The translations under genes were made by a program, and so were the position numbers. The notes under the pieces are model-generated. The model was not told the origin of the DNA, made no database searches, and was given only the letters and a program-made list of their open reading frames with translations. Positions 16,913-25,131 of a stretch of 64,000 bases of DNA are shown in pieces (the stretch's first letter is position 1; the number at the start of each line of letters is the position of its first letter). The stretch is from Pseudomonas saliphila (GTDB taxonomy: Bacteria; Pseudomonadota; Gammaproteobacteria; Pseudomonadales; Pseudomonadaceae): assembly GCF_008638345.1 (NCBI RefSeq), contig NZ_VTVA01000008.1, positions 62,001 to 126,000 on the forward strand. Reading direction: 5' to 3'.

Positions 16913-17253
16913 TTTGATGAAGTGAGAAGTTTGGAGACAACGAAACCGGCCGCGAAAGCGATGCCGAGCGAGGTGAGGGGCTTCTCGCGAATGAAGCTGG
17001 TGGCCTGACCCGTGTACTGTTGAAGCTGTGCTTTTGCTTCGCCTCTACCTTTCATAAATTGCTCCGATGCCCCGTGTTTAAGATCCAGGCCAGACGTTTC
17101 CGCAGCGTGCAGGAAGTGCGATTTGGCCTCCATCAGTTTCTCGAAAGCGGCTTTGACCGCGTCCTTACCGGAATCGATTTCCCTCGAACTTTCTTCGCTG
17201 TTTACAGCTTTTTTCACCGACTCAGCGGCCTTATCCAAATTCGCAGATACCAT
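16909..17253 (-). CDS. DUF883 family ribosome-anchoring-like protein (YqjD/ElaB type)
   Basis: A 114-aa protein with a long helical, lysine/glutamate-rich body and a single C-terminal membrane helix (PLTSLGIAFAAGFVVSKLLT, residues ~91-110). That layout and the G-x-x-x-G-x-x-x-S-x-L tail are typical of DUF883 (YqjD, ElaB, YgaM). E. coli members are C-tail-anchored inner-membrane proteins that associate with ribosomes in stationary phase. It is the first gene of the operon, with AGGAG nine bases before its ATG and a possible extracytoplasmic-stress promoter at 17300-17329. Confidence 0.82.
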   Translation of the reverse strand: MVSANLDKAAESVKKAVNSEESSREIDSGKDAVKAAFEKLMEAKSHFLHAAETSGLDLKHGASEQFMKGRGEAKAQLQQYTGQATSFIREKPLTSLGIAFAAGFVVSKLLTSSK

Positions 17254-17299
17254 TTTGCATGCTCCTAAATCGAATCAGCTAAGTGATGTTTCACAGAGT

Positions 17300-17329
17300 T
17301 CTTGACCACTCTCGGCTCGGCAATGTTCC
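17300..17329 (-). promoter_or_regulatory. Possible AlgU (RpoE-like) promoter of the yqjD-like operon
   Basis: On the minus strand GGAACAT is followed, after a 17-base spacer, by TCAAGA, about 47 bases before the DUF883 start. This resembles the Pseudomonas AlgU/sigma-22 pattern (GAACTT, 16-17 bases, TCTGA or TCAAA). Two mismatches make it tentative. Envelope-stress control would fit the membrane proteins encoded. Confidence 0.35.
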
Positions 17330-17505
17330 CCCGATTGCAAAAATGAGTTGCGCTTGAGCCCTTTCAGACACGGATGTTGCACTTGTTTCGCTGCGAACAC
17401 TACTCTATTGCGCTTATGCGTCACGAAAGATATGGCTGTGCCAGACTCAGTCCGGACACGGCAGACAATTGCCGATTTCAACCGTAGCTGACAGGGTAGC
17501 GTGAA

Positions 17506-18684
17506 ATGCGAAAAACACCGGAATTCGACATAGTGGTTTATGGGGCAACGGGCTATACAGGCCGTCTGGTTGCAGAGTATCTGGCGCAGGAATACGCCGG
17601 CGACACCGCGCTACGCTGGGCAATGGCAGGCCGGAACATGGAGAAATTGGCTGCCGTGCGCGACCAGATCGGGGCCCCCGCCAATACGCCTCTGATGGTC
17701 GCCGACGCCAGCGATCCGGCCAGTCTCTATGCCATGGCTGAGCGTACCCGGGTTGTACTGACCACCGTTGGACCCTATCAGCTATACGGTTCTGAGTTGG
17801 TAGCGGCCTGTGCCGAAACCGGCACCGATTATGTGGATCTTTGCGGTGAGCCCGCCTGGATGCGCCAGATGATCGACGCCCATGCCGATGCGGCCAAGGC
17901 CAGCGGAGCGCGCATCGTATTCTCCTGTGGCTTCGACTCGATTCCTTTTGATCTGGGCGTGTACTTTCTGCAGCAGGCCGCAAAGCAGCAGCTCGGCTCG
18001 CCAGTATCACGGGTCAAGGGTCGGGTCAGAAAAATGAAAGGGACCTTCTCCGGCGGCACAGCGGCCAGCCTGCAAGCGACGATGTCGGCGGCCAAGGCCA
18101 ACCCGGAAATTTACCAGTTGCTCAGCAATCATTTTGCGCTAGCGCCGGGTTTCAGCGGGCCCGAACAGCCGCCAGCAAGCAAGCCGGAATATGACGAGAA
18201 CCTGAACAGCTGGGCCGCCCCCTTCATCATGGCGGCAATCAATACCCGCAACGTGCACCGTTCGAATGCGCTGCTCGGCCATGCTTATGGTGAAAACTTC
18301 GTCTATGACGAAATGCTGCTGACCGGCCCCGGCGAGCAGGGCAAGGCCATGGCTGAGGCGGTAGCAGCGGACCGCTCGCTGTCCAGCGACAAGGCACCAA
18401 AACCCGGCGAAGGGCCGACGGCAGAGGAGCGCGAGAACGGCTACTACGACATCCTGTTCATCGGCGAATCGGATGACGGCAAGACCATCAAGGCCAGCGT
18501 CTCCGGCAAGCGCGATCCAGGCTATGGCTCGACGTCACGCATGATTGCCGAAAGTGCCATATGCCTGGTACGCGATGCGACTGATACCGCCGGCGGTATC
18601 TGGACCACAGCACCGGCAATGGGCGACCGCCTCATTAAGCGGCTGACCGAACATGCCGGCTTGACCTTCAAGCTGGAAGGCTGA
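17506..18684 (+). CDS. Saccharopine dehydrogenase-like / trans-acting enoyl reductase family protein
   Basis: A 392-aa protein with an N-terminal Rossmann domain. FDIVVYGATGYTGRLVAEYL (residues ~7-26) carries the GxTGxTG dinucleotide-binding loop, and WAMAGRN follows at the second strand. The family (PF03435) includes saccharopine dehydrogenases and the mycobacterial trans-acting enoyl reductases of phthiocerol lipid synthesis. TGTDYVDLCGEPAWMRQMID and SCGFDSIPFDLG are the conserved middle blocks. Bacteria like this do not make lysine by the saccharopine route, so a reductase role, perhaps on lipids, is more likely but unproven. It is divergent from the yqjD-like operon and has no operon partner. 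Confidence 0.8.
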   Translation: MRKTPEFDIVVYGATGYTGRLVAEYLAQEYAGDTALRWAMAGRNMEKLAAVRDQIGAPANTPLMVADASDPASLYAMAERTRVVLTTVGPYQLYGSELVAACAETGTDYVDLCGEPAWMRQMIDAHADAAKASGARIVFSCGFDSIPFDLGVYFLQQAAKQQLGSPVSRVKGRVRKMKGTFSGGTAASLQATMSAAKANPEIYQLLSNHFALAPGFSGPEQPPASKPEYDENLNSWAAPFIMAAINTRNVHRSNALLGHAYGENFVYDEMLLTGPGEQGKAMAEAVAADRSLSSDKAPKPGEGPTAEERENGYYDILFIGESDDGKTIKASVSGKRDPGYGSTSRMIAESAICLVRDATDTAGGIWTTAPAMGDRLIKRLTEHAGLTFKLEG

Positions 18685-18730
18685 CCTCTTCGGGGCCTGC
18701 GCTCGTTAAACCGGTGCCGGCCCTCGGGTC

Positions 18731-19573
18731 TTATGGCCCTCCGGCCAGCCAGTCCATCCGGCACTCACCCTCGCCGGACTGCGCCAACACGCCTGCCAGC
18801 CATGGCAAGGCGGTTTCAAGTTCTTCCCATAGCGGCCAGGGCGGATTCACCAGCATCAGGCCCGAGCCGTTCAGGCCAAGCTGGTTGTCCACTGGTCTCA
18901 CATTCAGCTCAACCCGCAGCACCTTGGGCAAGCCGGCATCGCTTATCTGCCGATAAAAATCGCGCAGCAGGCGTTGATCCTTGATCGGATACCAGAGGGC
19001 GATAACGGTTTGGCGCATACGCTGAATCGCGATCTGCATCGAGGCCAGGCAGCGCGCCAGCTCGTTCTCCTTTTCGAATGGCGGATCCAGCAACCATAAC
19101 GCGCGTTTTTCCGCCACTGGCAGGAATGCCTTGGCCAACTCATAGCCGTCACGCTGGTGCACCGCAATGCGTGGGTCATGGTTGAAGTGGGAGCGCAGGA
19201 TAGCCGCGTCGTCCGGATGCAGTTCGCTGAGAATCATGCGGTCCTGCTCGCGTAGCGAATCGGCGATCAGCTGTGGCGAGCCAGGGTAATAGCGCAGTGC
19301 AGCGTCCGGATTATGCGTGGCCACCGCGTCCCGGAGCTGGGCAAACATGTCCGGCAGATCGTCCCGCTTCCAGAGGCGAGCGATTCCGTCGCGGTACTCG
19401 CCGGTTTTGCCGGCCGCCTCGCCTTCCAGGTCATACATTGCCGTGCCGGCGTGGCTGTCCAGATAGCAATACGGGGTATCCTTGCGCTGCATCAGTGTAG
19501 CCATGCGCAACAGAATGGCGTGCTTGAAGACGTCAGCGTGATTGCCGGCGTGGTAACTGTGACGGTAGTTCAT
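18731..19573 (-). CDS. rlmJ: 23S rRNA (adenine2030-N6)-methyltransferase RlmJ
   Basis: Methylates A2030 of 23S rRNA with S-adenosylmethionine. The start at 19573 gives MNYRHSYHAGNHADVFKH, the diagnostic RlmJ N-terminus; an upstream in-frame start adds 22 non-conserved residues. Motif LDSHAGTAMYDL (residues ~44-55) is the SAM site, and LLDPPFE (~165) is the D/N-P-P-F/Y catalytic motif of N6-adenine methyltransferases. At 280 aa the length fits the family. It stands alone, converging with the saccharopine-dehydrogenase-like gene across 46 bases. Confidence 0.94.
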   Translation of the reverse strand: MNYRHSYHAGNHADVFKHAILLRMATLMQRKDTPYCYLDSHAGTAMYDLEGEAAGKTGEYRDGIARLWKRDDLPDMFAQLRDAVATHNPDAALRYYPGSPQLIADSLREQDRMILSELHPDDAAILRSHFNHDPRIAVHQRDGYELAKAFLPVAEKRALWLLDPPFEKENELARCLASMQIAIQRMRQTVIALWYPIKDQRLLRDFYRQISDAGLPKVLRVELNVRPVDNQLGLNGSGLMLVNPPWPLWEELETALPWLAGVLAQSGEGECRMDWLAGGP

Positions 19574-19666
19574 GAATACGGACTCGTTAGCGGCAAACGC
19601 CGGCATTCTAGGGACTGTTGAGGGTCGGCCGCAAGCCAACGCGGACCGCGGCGCGGCTATGGCCAG

Positions 19667-21466
19667 TTAGCTCTGCTGGCTGGTCGGCGTAACGCGCAGG
19701 ACTTCCTCAATGGTAGTCAGCCCGGCACCAACCTTCTGCGCGCCGGACAGACGCAGGCTGTGCATGCCTTCCTTGTAGGCCTGGCGGCGCAGCGCGTTGA
19801 GGTCGATATCCGATTGCACCAACGGCTTGAGGCTCTCGCCCAGGGGCATCAGCTCATACACGCCGGCTCGCCCCCGATACCCGGTCTCCCGGCATTCCGG
19901 GCAGCCGACCGGGCGGTGCGCATGCGCCGGCAACGGCGCATTCCACGGACGGGTCAACTCGCGCCAGGCGGCCGCATCTACCTGCGTCGGGACCTTGCAG
20001 TGCGGACACAGGGTGCGCACCAGCCGCTGGGCCATGACGCCGAGCACCGTGGCCTTGATCAGATAGGCCGGTACCCCCAGTTCAATCAGGCGGCTGACCG
20101 AGCTGGGCGCATCGTTGGTATGCAAGGTGGACAATACCAAGTGTCCGGTCAGCGCAGCCTGGATCGCCATTTCCGCTGTTTCCAGATCGCGTATTTCGCC
20201 AATCATGATGATGTCCGGATCCTGGCGCATCAGGGCACGGACCGCGCTGGCGAAATTGAGATCGATATTGTGCTGCACCTGCATCTGATTGAAGCTTTCC
20301 TCAACCATCTCGATCGGGTCTTCCACGGTGCAGACGTTAACCTCGGGGGTCGCCAGCTTCTTCAGTGTGGTGTACAGGGTGGTGGTCTTGCCCGAGCCCG
20401 TGGGGCCGGTTACCAGCACGATACCATTGGGCTGGCCGACCATGTCCTGCCAGCGCCGCCGATCTTCAGCGGAAAACCCCAGCTGGTCGAAACTGCGTAG
20501 CAATACATCCGGGTCGAAGATCCGCATGACCATCTTTTCGCCAAAAGCCGTCGGCAAAGTCGATAACCGCAGTTCGACTTCATTGCCCTGCGGCGATTTG
20601 GTTTTTACCCGGCCATCCTGCGGCTTGCGCTTTTCAGCCACGTTCATCCGGCCCAGGGTTTTCAGCCGGCTGACCACCGCCACGGCTACCTGCAGCGGAA
20701 AGCTGTACACCGTGTGCAGCACACCGTCGATGCGCAACCTGACGCTGCCAGTCTCACGGCGCGGCTCGATATGAATGTCACTGGCACGCTGCTCGAAGGC
20801 GTATTGAAACAGCCAGTCGACGATATTGACGACGTGGGCGTCGTTGGCATCGGGCTCCTGACTCATATTGCCGAGATTCAGCAGCTGCTCGAAGTTGCCG
20901 ATACTGGTGTTTTTCTGCTCACTGTTGTTGGCGCCGCTGACTGAGCGGGCCAGACGGTAGAACTCCAGCGAGTACCGCTGGATGTCCGCCGGATTGGCGA
21001 CGACGCGCAGGATTTCGCGCTTGAGTACGTGGGTAAGATTGGCTTCCCAGCTGCTCACCAGTGGCTGAGCGCTGGCAATGGTGACCTGGCGCTCATTGAC
21101 CTCAACCGCAAGGATCCGGTGCCGCTGCGCGAAGGCAAAGGACATCAGCGGCGTCACCTCGGCGACATTGATCTTCAGCGGATCGATACGGTAGAACGGC
21201 TGGCCCGCCTCGACGGCGAGCCAACGACTGAGACTTTCCAGATCAAGCTTCTTGCCCGGGTTGGCGAGATCGTCGAGATGCTGCGCGGCAATAAACTCAA
21301 GCGGATGCAGCGATTGCGTCTCGCCAACAGCCGAGCGCCGCAGCGTGCTGACTTGCTCGGCAGTGTCCAGATCCAGACGGCCCTGCCCCACCAAGGCCTT
21401 GAGCAGGTCGGTCAGATCCAGTAAGCGGTCACTTTCGGCTATTGCGAGTTCCTTCAGATGCAGCAT
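19667..21466 (-). CDS. Orphan GspE/PilB-type secretion ATPase
   Basis: A 599-aa hexameric-ATPase family protein. A GspE/MshE-type N domain (about residues 60-170) precedes the catalytic domain. Walker A is GPTGSGKTTT (354-363); the Asp box is SDIHIEP (~229); Walker B falls in DIIMIGEIRD; the His box is HLVLSTLHTND. A tetracysteine zinc site is CPHC with CPEC. All are intact, so the protein should be active. No pilin, secretin, platform protein or prepilin peptidase gene is nearby. PAO1 has a similarly isolated 'secretion pathway ATPase' beside the same CYTH and phosphate genes, as I recall. Its partner machine is unknown. It lies 27 bases after the CYTH-CHAD gene and is probably co-transcribed. 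Confidence 0.9.
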   Translation of the reverse strand: MLHLKELAIAESDRLLDLTDLLKALVGQGRLDLDTAEQVSTLRRSAVGETQSLHPLEFIAAQHLDDLANPGKKLDLESLSRWLAVEAGQPFYRIDPLKINVAEVTPLMSFAFAQRHRILAVEVNERQVTIASAQPLVSSWEANLTHVLKREILRVVANPADIQRYSLEFYRLARSVSGANNSEQKNTSIGNFEQLLNLGNMSQEPDANDAHVVNIVDWLFQYAFEQRASDIHIEPRRETGSVRLRIDGVLHTVYSFPLQVAVAVVSRLKTLGRMNVAEKRKPQDGRVKTKSPQGNEVELRLSTLPTAFGEKMVMRIFDPDVLLRSFDQLGFSAEDRRRWQDMVGQPNGIVLVTGPTGSGKTTTLYTTLKKLATPEVNVCTVEDPIEMVEESFNQMQVQHNIDLNFASAVRALMRQDPDIIMIGEIRDLETAEMAIQAALTGHLVLSTLHTNDAPSSVSRLIELGVPAYLIKATVLGVMAQRLVRTLCPHCKVPTQVDAAAWRELTRPWNAPLPAHAHRPVGCPECRETGYRGRAGVYELMPLGESLKPLVQSDIDLNALRRQAYKEGMHSLRLSGAQKVGAGLTTIEEVLRVTPTSQQS

Positions 21467-21493
21467 CCCTTACTCCTTGTCTCGCTTGGCGTC

Positions 21494-22897
21494 TCAGTTA
21501 TTCAGCTCTCTCCAGGCGTCCAGCCTGCGCAGCCGCTGGCCTTGTTTGCGCAGCGCAGCCAGCAAGGCCGGTCGCTGCTCTGCCTCGACCAGCGGATACT
21601 GCTCAAGCAGGGCCTGCAGCTTGTTCAGTTCGCCGTACAACCGATCAGCCTCTGGCACTTCCAGCAGCTGACGGAAGCCGGACAGCAGAAAATACAGACG
21701 AGCCAGCCGCGGCTGCTGATCCATCCACTCGCTGACGGAGGCGTCCGGTTCGTTGTGATGCGGCACGATAAGACTCTGGATTTCCTTGGCGACCGCGGCT
21801 AACAACCAGCGCGGCACTGCCAGTGCGCCAATCTTGTCGCCGCGTGGTGGGCGCGCCTGCTTCCAGCCGGATTGATGCAGCCACAATGCCAGCGAGATAA
21901 ACAACTCGCCCCAGGCGCGATCCTGCACGACTTCATTGAACAGCACCGACGCCTGATCGCGCGCAGCCTGTCCGGCCTCATCATCGGCCCAGCCGGCCAG
22001 CGCCAGCGGACGAAACGCGCTAATCAGCTGATCAAGCGGCTGCACAAAGGACTGCCCGGCGGAGCGCGGCAGCGCCAGATCGAAGACGCCGAAATACGCC
22101 CGCAGCATAGTGAGATGCGTGGTCAGGTCGCGGAACAGTTTCCACTGCCCGGTATGGCGATACTGCTCGGCAAGACGCTGGGTGTGCCCCAGCAACTGCC
22201 AGCCAGCGCCAGCGATAACCTCATCCACGGTGGACTCGGCATGCCACTGGGCAAAGGCGGGTTTGAGCGCATAGCTGGCCGGATCGAACAGCCGGTAACC
22301 GCGTTCGGCCTTGCTTATGTCACAGGGCATCAGCGGCAGGTCAGCGGCGAGGGTTGCGGCCAGCTCCAGTACGGCGACGGCTGGCCCCTGACGCACCTCC
22401 AGTTCGAGCTCGCAGATCGGCTCCTCACGCTCACCGGCAATCACCTTGCCTTCATCAAGCGCCACTTCTACTTCGACCGGCTCACCGTCGCGTTCCCATG
22501 TGATCATCGCCCGGGTGCGTTGAAAGTCGGTGGTGAACAATGGCTGGAGCTGTTTCAGATCCAGATCCGCCAGCGCCTCGGGCCAGCAGCTGTCATCCAG
22601 CAGGGCGAGATCCAGGTGATCCTGGCTCAGTGGCCAGTCCCACTCGTTGCGTTCGGACAGGCCGGCAACGCTCTGGCCGCGACTTTTCAACGTCTGTATA
22701 TACTGGTCACCATCGCGCCGCAGCCGCAAAGCAACCTTCGCTGCGGAGAGATCCCGTGTAGCGGTGTCGTAATATTGGTTATACAGCGGCCCGGAATGCC
22801 ATTCGCCGGATAGCCTCTCGGCAAATAACGGGTGTTCACGTAATGCCGCCAGGGTTTCGGGCGTCACTCGGAGTTTGATTTCTGTTTCTTTAACCAT
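21494..22897 (-). CDS. CYTH-CHAD domain protein, inorganic triphosphatase-like
   Basis: A 467-aa two-domain protein. The N-terminal CYTH domain (about residues 1-200) begins with the E-T-E-I-K-L-R form of the ExExK signature and continues with LRLRRDGDQYIQTLKSRGQ. It forms a triphosphate-binding tunnel; E. coli YgiF, with the same architecture, is an inorganic triphosphatase. The C-terminal CHAD domain (about 230-465) is helical with conserved histidines and arginines, and members bind polyphosphate. It is divergent from the DUF47-pit phosphate transport genes and followed by the orphan ATPase. A role in polyphosphate or triphosphate handling is likely. Confidence 0.88.
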   Translation of the reverse strand: MVKETEIKLRVTPETLAALREHPLFAERLSGEWHSGPLYNQYYDTATRDLSAAKVALRLRRDGDQYIQTLKSRGQSVAGLSERNEWDWPLSQDHLDLALLDDSCWPEALADLDLKQLQPLFTTDFQRTRAMITWERDGEPVEVEVALDEGKVIAGEREEPICELELEVRQGPAVAVLELAATLAADLPLMPCDISKAERGYRLFDPASYALKPAFAQWHAESTVDEVIAGAGWQLLGHTQRLAEQYRHTGQWKLFRDLTTHLTMLRAYFGVFDLALPRSAGQSFVQPLDQLISAFRPLALAGWADDEAGQAARDQASVLFNEVVQDRAWGELFISLALWLHQSGWKQARPPRGDKIGALAVPRWLLAAVAKEIQSLIVPHHNEPDASVSEWMDQQPRLARLYFLLSGFRQLLEVPEADRLYGELNKLQALLEQYPLVEAEQRPALLAALRKQGQRLRRLDAWRELNN

Positions 22898-22945
22898 GGT
22901 AATTCTCTGTATAGTTTCGCCGGACGCGACGTTGATACCGGTTGG

Positions 22946-22974
22946 GTGACGTGGCGGAGATCAACATCTATAAT
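22946..22974 (+). promoter_or_regulatory. Sigma-70 promoter for the DUF47-pit genes
   Basis: GTGACG (22946-22951), a 17-base spacer and a perfect TATAAT (22969-22974) sit 30 bases before the DUF47 ATG. The start site would be near 22981. No Pho box is evident, suggesting constitutive expression of this low-affinity phosphate system. Confidence 0.65.
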
Positions 22975-23003
22975 TTGCGGCCTTAAACAGCCTTGGAGCC
23001 TTC

Positions 23004-23681
23004 ATGCCCACCAATCCATTTCTCAGCCTGTTCGGTCGCTCGCCTATCGGCCCCATGCAAATGCATATTGCCAAGGCTCATGAGTGCGCCGCGAAGCTGA
23101 ACGACTTTATCGATGCCGTTATCGCCGATGACTGGACCGAAGCAGAACGTCTTCAGCAGGAAATCGCGGAGCTGGAGCGCGCCGCTGACAAGCTGAAAAA
23201 GGACGTGCGGGTGCACCTGCCCAAGAGCCTGTTTCTGCCTGTGCCACGCTCGGACCTGCTGGAACTGCTGAGTGTACAGGACAAAGTAGCCAATCGCGCC
23301 AAGGATATCGCGGGGCTCATGCTTGGCCGCAAGATGACTATTCCAGGGCCATTGCAGCCCAGTTTCAAAGCTTTTGTCAGTCGCTCAGTCGACGCTGCAG
23401 CGCAGGCTCTGCGCGCGATGAACGAGCTGGACGAACTGCTTGAAACCGGGTTCTCCGGTCGCGAAGTCACGCTGGTCGAAAAGCTCATTGACGAACTCGA
23501 CGGCATTGAGCATGACACCGACAACATGCAGATCAAGTTGCGCGCAGATTTATATCTATTGGAAAAGGACCTTCCGCCAGTAGACGTCATGTTTCTGTAC
23601 AAAATCATCGAATGGATTGGTGACGTAGCAGACCGGGCGCAACGCGTTGGAAATCGCCTCGAATTATTGATGGCCCGCTAA
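23004..23681 (+). CDS. DUF47/TIGR00153 phosphate transport accessory protein
   Basis: A 225-aa all-helical PhoU-like protein of the DUF47 family (TIGR00153, YkaA). It has no membrane segments and is rich in acidic and heptad-patterned residues (EIAELERAADKLKKDVRVHL, LPKSLFLPVPRSDLLELL). Such proteins are almost always paired with a PiT phosphate permease and are thought to regulate or assist it. Here pit follows after 82 bases on the same strand. A clear sigma-70 promoter lies just upstream. Confidence 0.88.
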   Translation: MPTNPFLSLFGRSPIGPMQMHIAKAHECAAKLNDFIDAVIADDWTEAERLQQEIAELERAADKLKKDVRVHLPKSLFLPVPRSDLLELLSVQDKVANRAKDIAGLMLGRKMTIPGPLQPSFKAFVSRSVDAAAQALRAMNELDELLETGFSGREVTLVEKLIDELDGIEHDTDNMQIKLRADLYLLEKDLPPVDVMFLYKIIEWIGDVADRAQRVGNRLELLMAR

Positions 23682-23763
23682 AGCTGTTGTCGTTTCACGT
23701 GAATGAGACGACTGCATTCCTTTAGGCCAGCCCTTACAAGCACACCAATAGAGCATTTCGATT

Positions 23764-25023
23764 ATGACCCTCATCGCAGAATACGGCACCGTGCTGTTGA
23801 TCCTCGCCTGCCTTTTCGGTTTCTTCATGGCATGGGGCATAGGCGCCAACGACGTCGCCAATGCCATGGGCACTTCGGTCGGCTCCCGGGCGCTGACGAT
23901 CAAGCAGGCGATAATGATCGCCATCGTATTCGAGTTTCTCGGCGCTTATCTGGCGGGTGGTGAAGTTACCCAAACGGTAAGAAACGGCATTCTCGATTCG
24001 AGCATGATCAGCCCTGAACAAATGGTGTTCGGCATGCTGGCATCGCTACTGGCCGCAGGCTCGTGGCTATTCATTGCCTCCACCCGCGGCTGGCCGGTCT
24101 CGACCACCCACTCGATTATTGGCGCGGTGATTGGCTTCGGTGCCGTCGGTGTCTCGTTTGACGCGGTGAACTGGGCCGGTGTGATCCCCATCGTTTCCAG
24201 CTGGGTCATTTCCCCCGTCCTCTCGGGTGTGGTCGCTTTCACTATCTTCCTCAGCGTGCACAAGCTAATCCTGAATACTGAAACGCCCTTCGATAACGCC
24301 AAGCGCTACGTGCCCTTCTACATGTTTGCGGTGGGTTTTCTGGTCACCTTGATGACTGTGACCAAGGGCCTCAAGCACGTGGGGCTGGATATATCCGGCT
24401 GGCAAGCGCTTGGCCTGGCCACGCTTATTGGACTGATGGTCACTGGGCTGGGCTTGATACTGCTGTCTCGCATCAAGGTCGACCCGGAAGCCGACAAGAC
24501 GTTCTATTTCGCCAGCGTCGAGAAAGTCTTTGCCGTATTGATGATCTTCACCGCCTGCTCCATGGCGTTTGCTCACGGCTCGAACGATGTGGCCAACGCG
24601 GTAGGCCCGCTAGCAGCGATCGTCGGCGTGTTGCAGAGTGGCGGACAGATGGGCGAAACCACTCTGGTGCCCGGCTGGATCCTGCTTCTGGGCGGCGCCG
24701 GTATCGTGGTTGGCCTGGCTACCTACGGTTATCGCGTGATCGCGACCATTGGTCGGCACATCACCGAGTTGACGCCGAGCCGCGGCTTCGCTGCGGAATT
24801 GGCTACCGCCGCGACGGTGGTCGGCGCGTCATCCATCGGCCTTCCGGTCTCCACCACGCACACGCTGGTCGGTGCGGTGCTCGGGGTTGGCCTGGCACGC
24901 GGTATCGGTGCCCTCAACCTGCATGTGATCGGCCGCATCTTCAGCTCCTGGCTGGTCACCCTGCCAGCAGGCGCGGCATTGTCGATCCTGTTCTTCTTCA
25001 TTCTTACGGCCATCTTCGGCTGA
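23764..25023 (+). CDS. PiT-family inorganic phosphate transporter
   Basis: A 419-aa permease with about eleven helices that moves phosphate, probably as metal-phosphate, with protons or sodium. The family's duplicated signature is present twice: GIGANDVANAMGTSVGS (residues ~22-38) and AHGSNDVANAVGPLAAI (~272-288). GWPVSTTHSIIGAVIGF and GLPVSTTHTLVGAVLGV are the second paired motif. It is co-transcribed with DUF47. A GACGTAA/TTACGTC hairpin follows the stop. Confidence 0.93.
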   Translation: MTLIAEYGTVLLILACLFGFFMAWGIGANDVANAMGTSVGSRALTIKQAIMIAIVFEFLGAYLAGGEVTQTVRNGILDSSMISPEQMVFGMLASLLAAGSWLFIASTRGWPVSTTHSIIGAVIGFGAVGVSFDAVNWAGVIPIVSSWVISPVLSGVVAFTIFLSVHKLILNTETPFDNAKRYVPFYMFAVGFLVTLMTVTKGLKHVGLDISGWQALGLATLIGLMVTGLGLILLSRIKVDPEADKTFYFASVEKVFAVLMIFTACSMAFAHGSNDVANAVGPLAAIVGVLQSGGQMGETTLVPGWILLLGGAGIVVGLATYGYRVIATIGRHITELTPSRGFAAELATAATVVGASSIGLPVSTTHTLVGAVLGVGLARGIGALNLHVIGRIFSSWLVTLPAGAALSILFFFILTAIFG

Positions 25024-25038
25024 CTCCCTGCTCCCAGT

Positions 25039-25066
25039 GACGTAACCTGATCATTCAGCTTACGTC
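25039..25066 (+). terminator. Hairpin after pit, weak terminator candidate
   Basis: A seven-pair stem GACGTAA / TTACGTC with a 14-base loop begins 16 bases after the pit stop. No T tract follows, so termination would be inefficient or Rho-dependent. Confidence 0.35.
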
Positions 25067-25131
25067 GCCAGGGTCTGTTGTCGTTTCGTCACGGCTCTCG
25101 ACGGAACGGCCACATACCCCAGGAGCCACGC

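Noticed and set aside
23681-25093. A 13-base repeat CTGTTGTCGTTTC before both pit and argE
   Set aside because: Short, without symmetry, and only two copies seen; likely chance or local duplication too weak to interpret.
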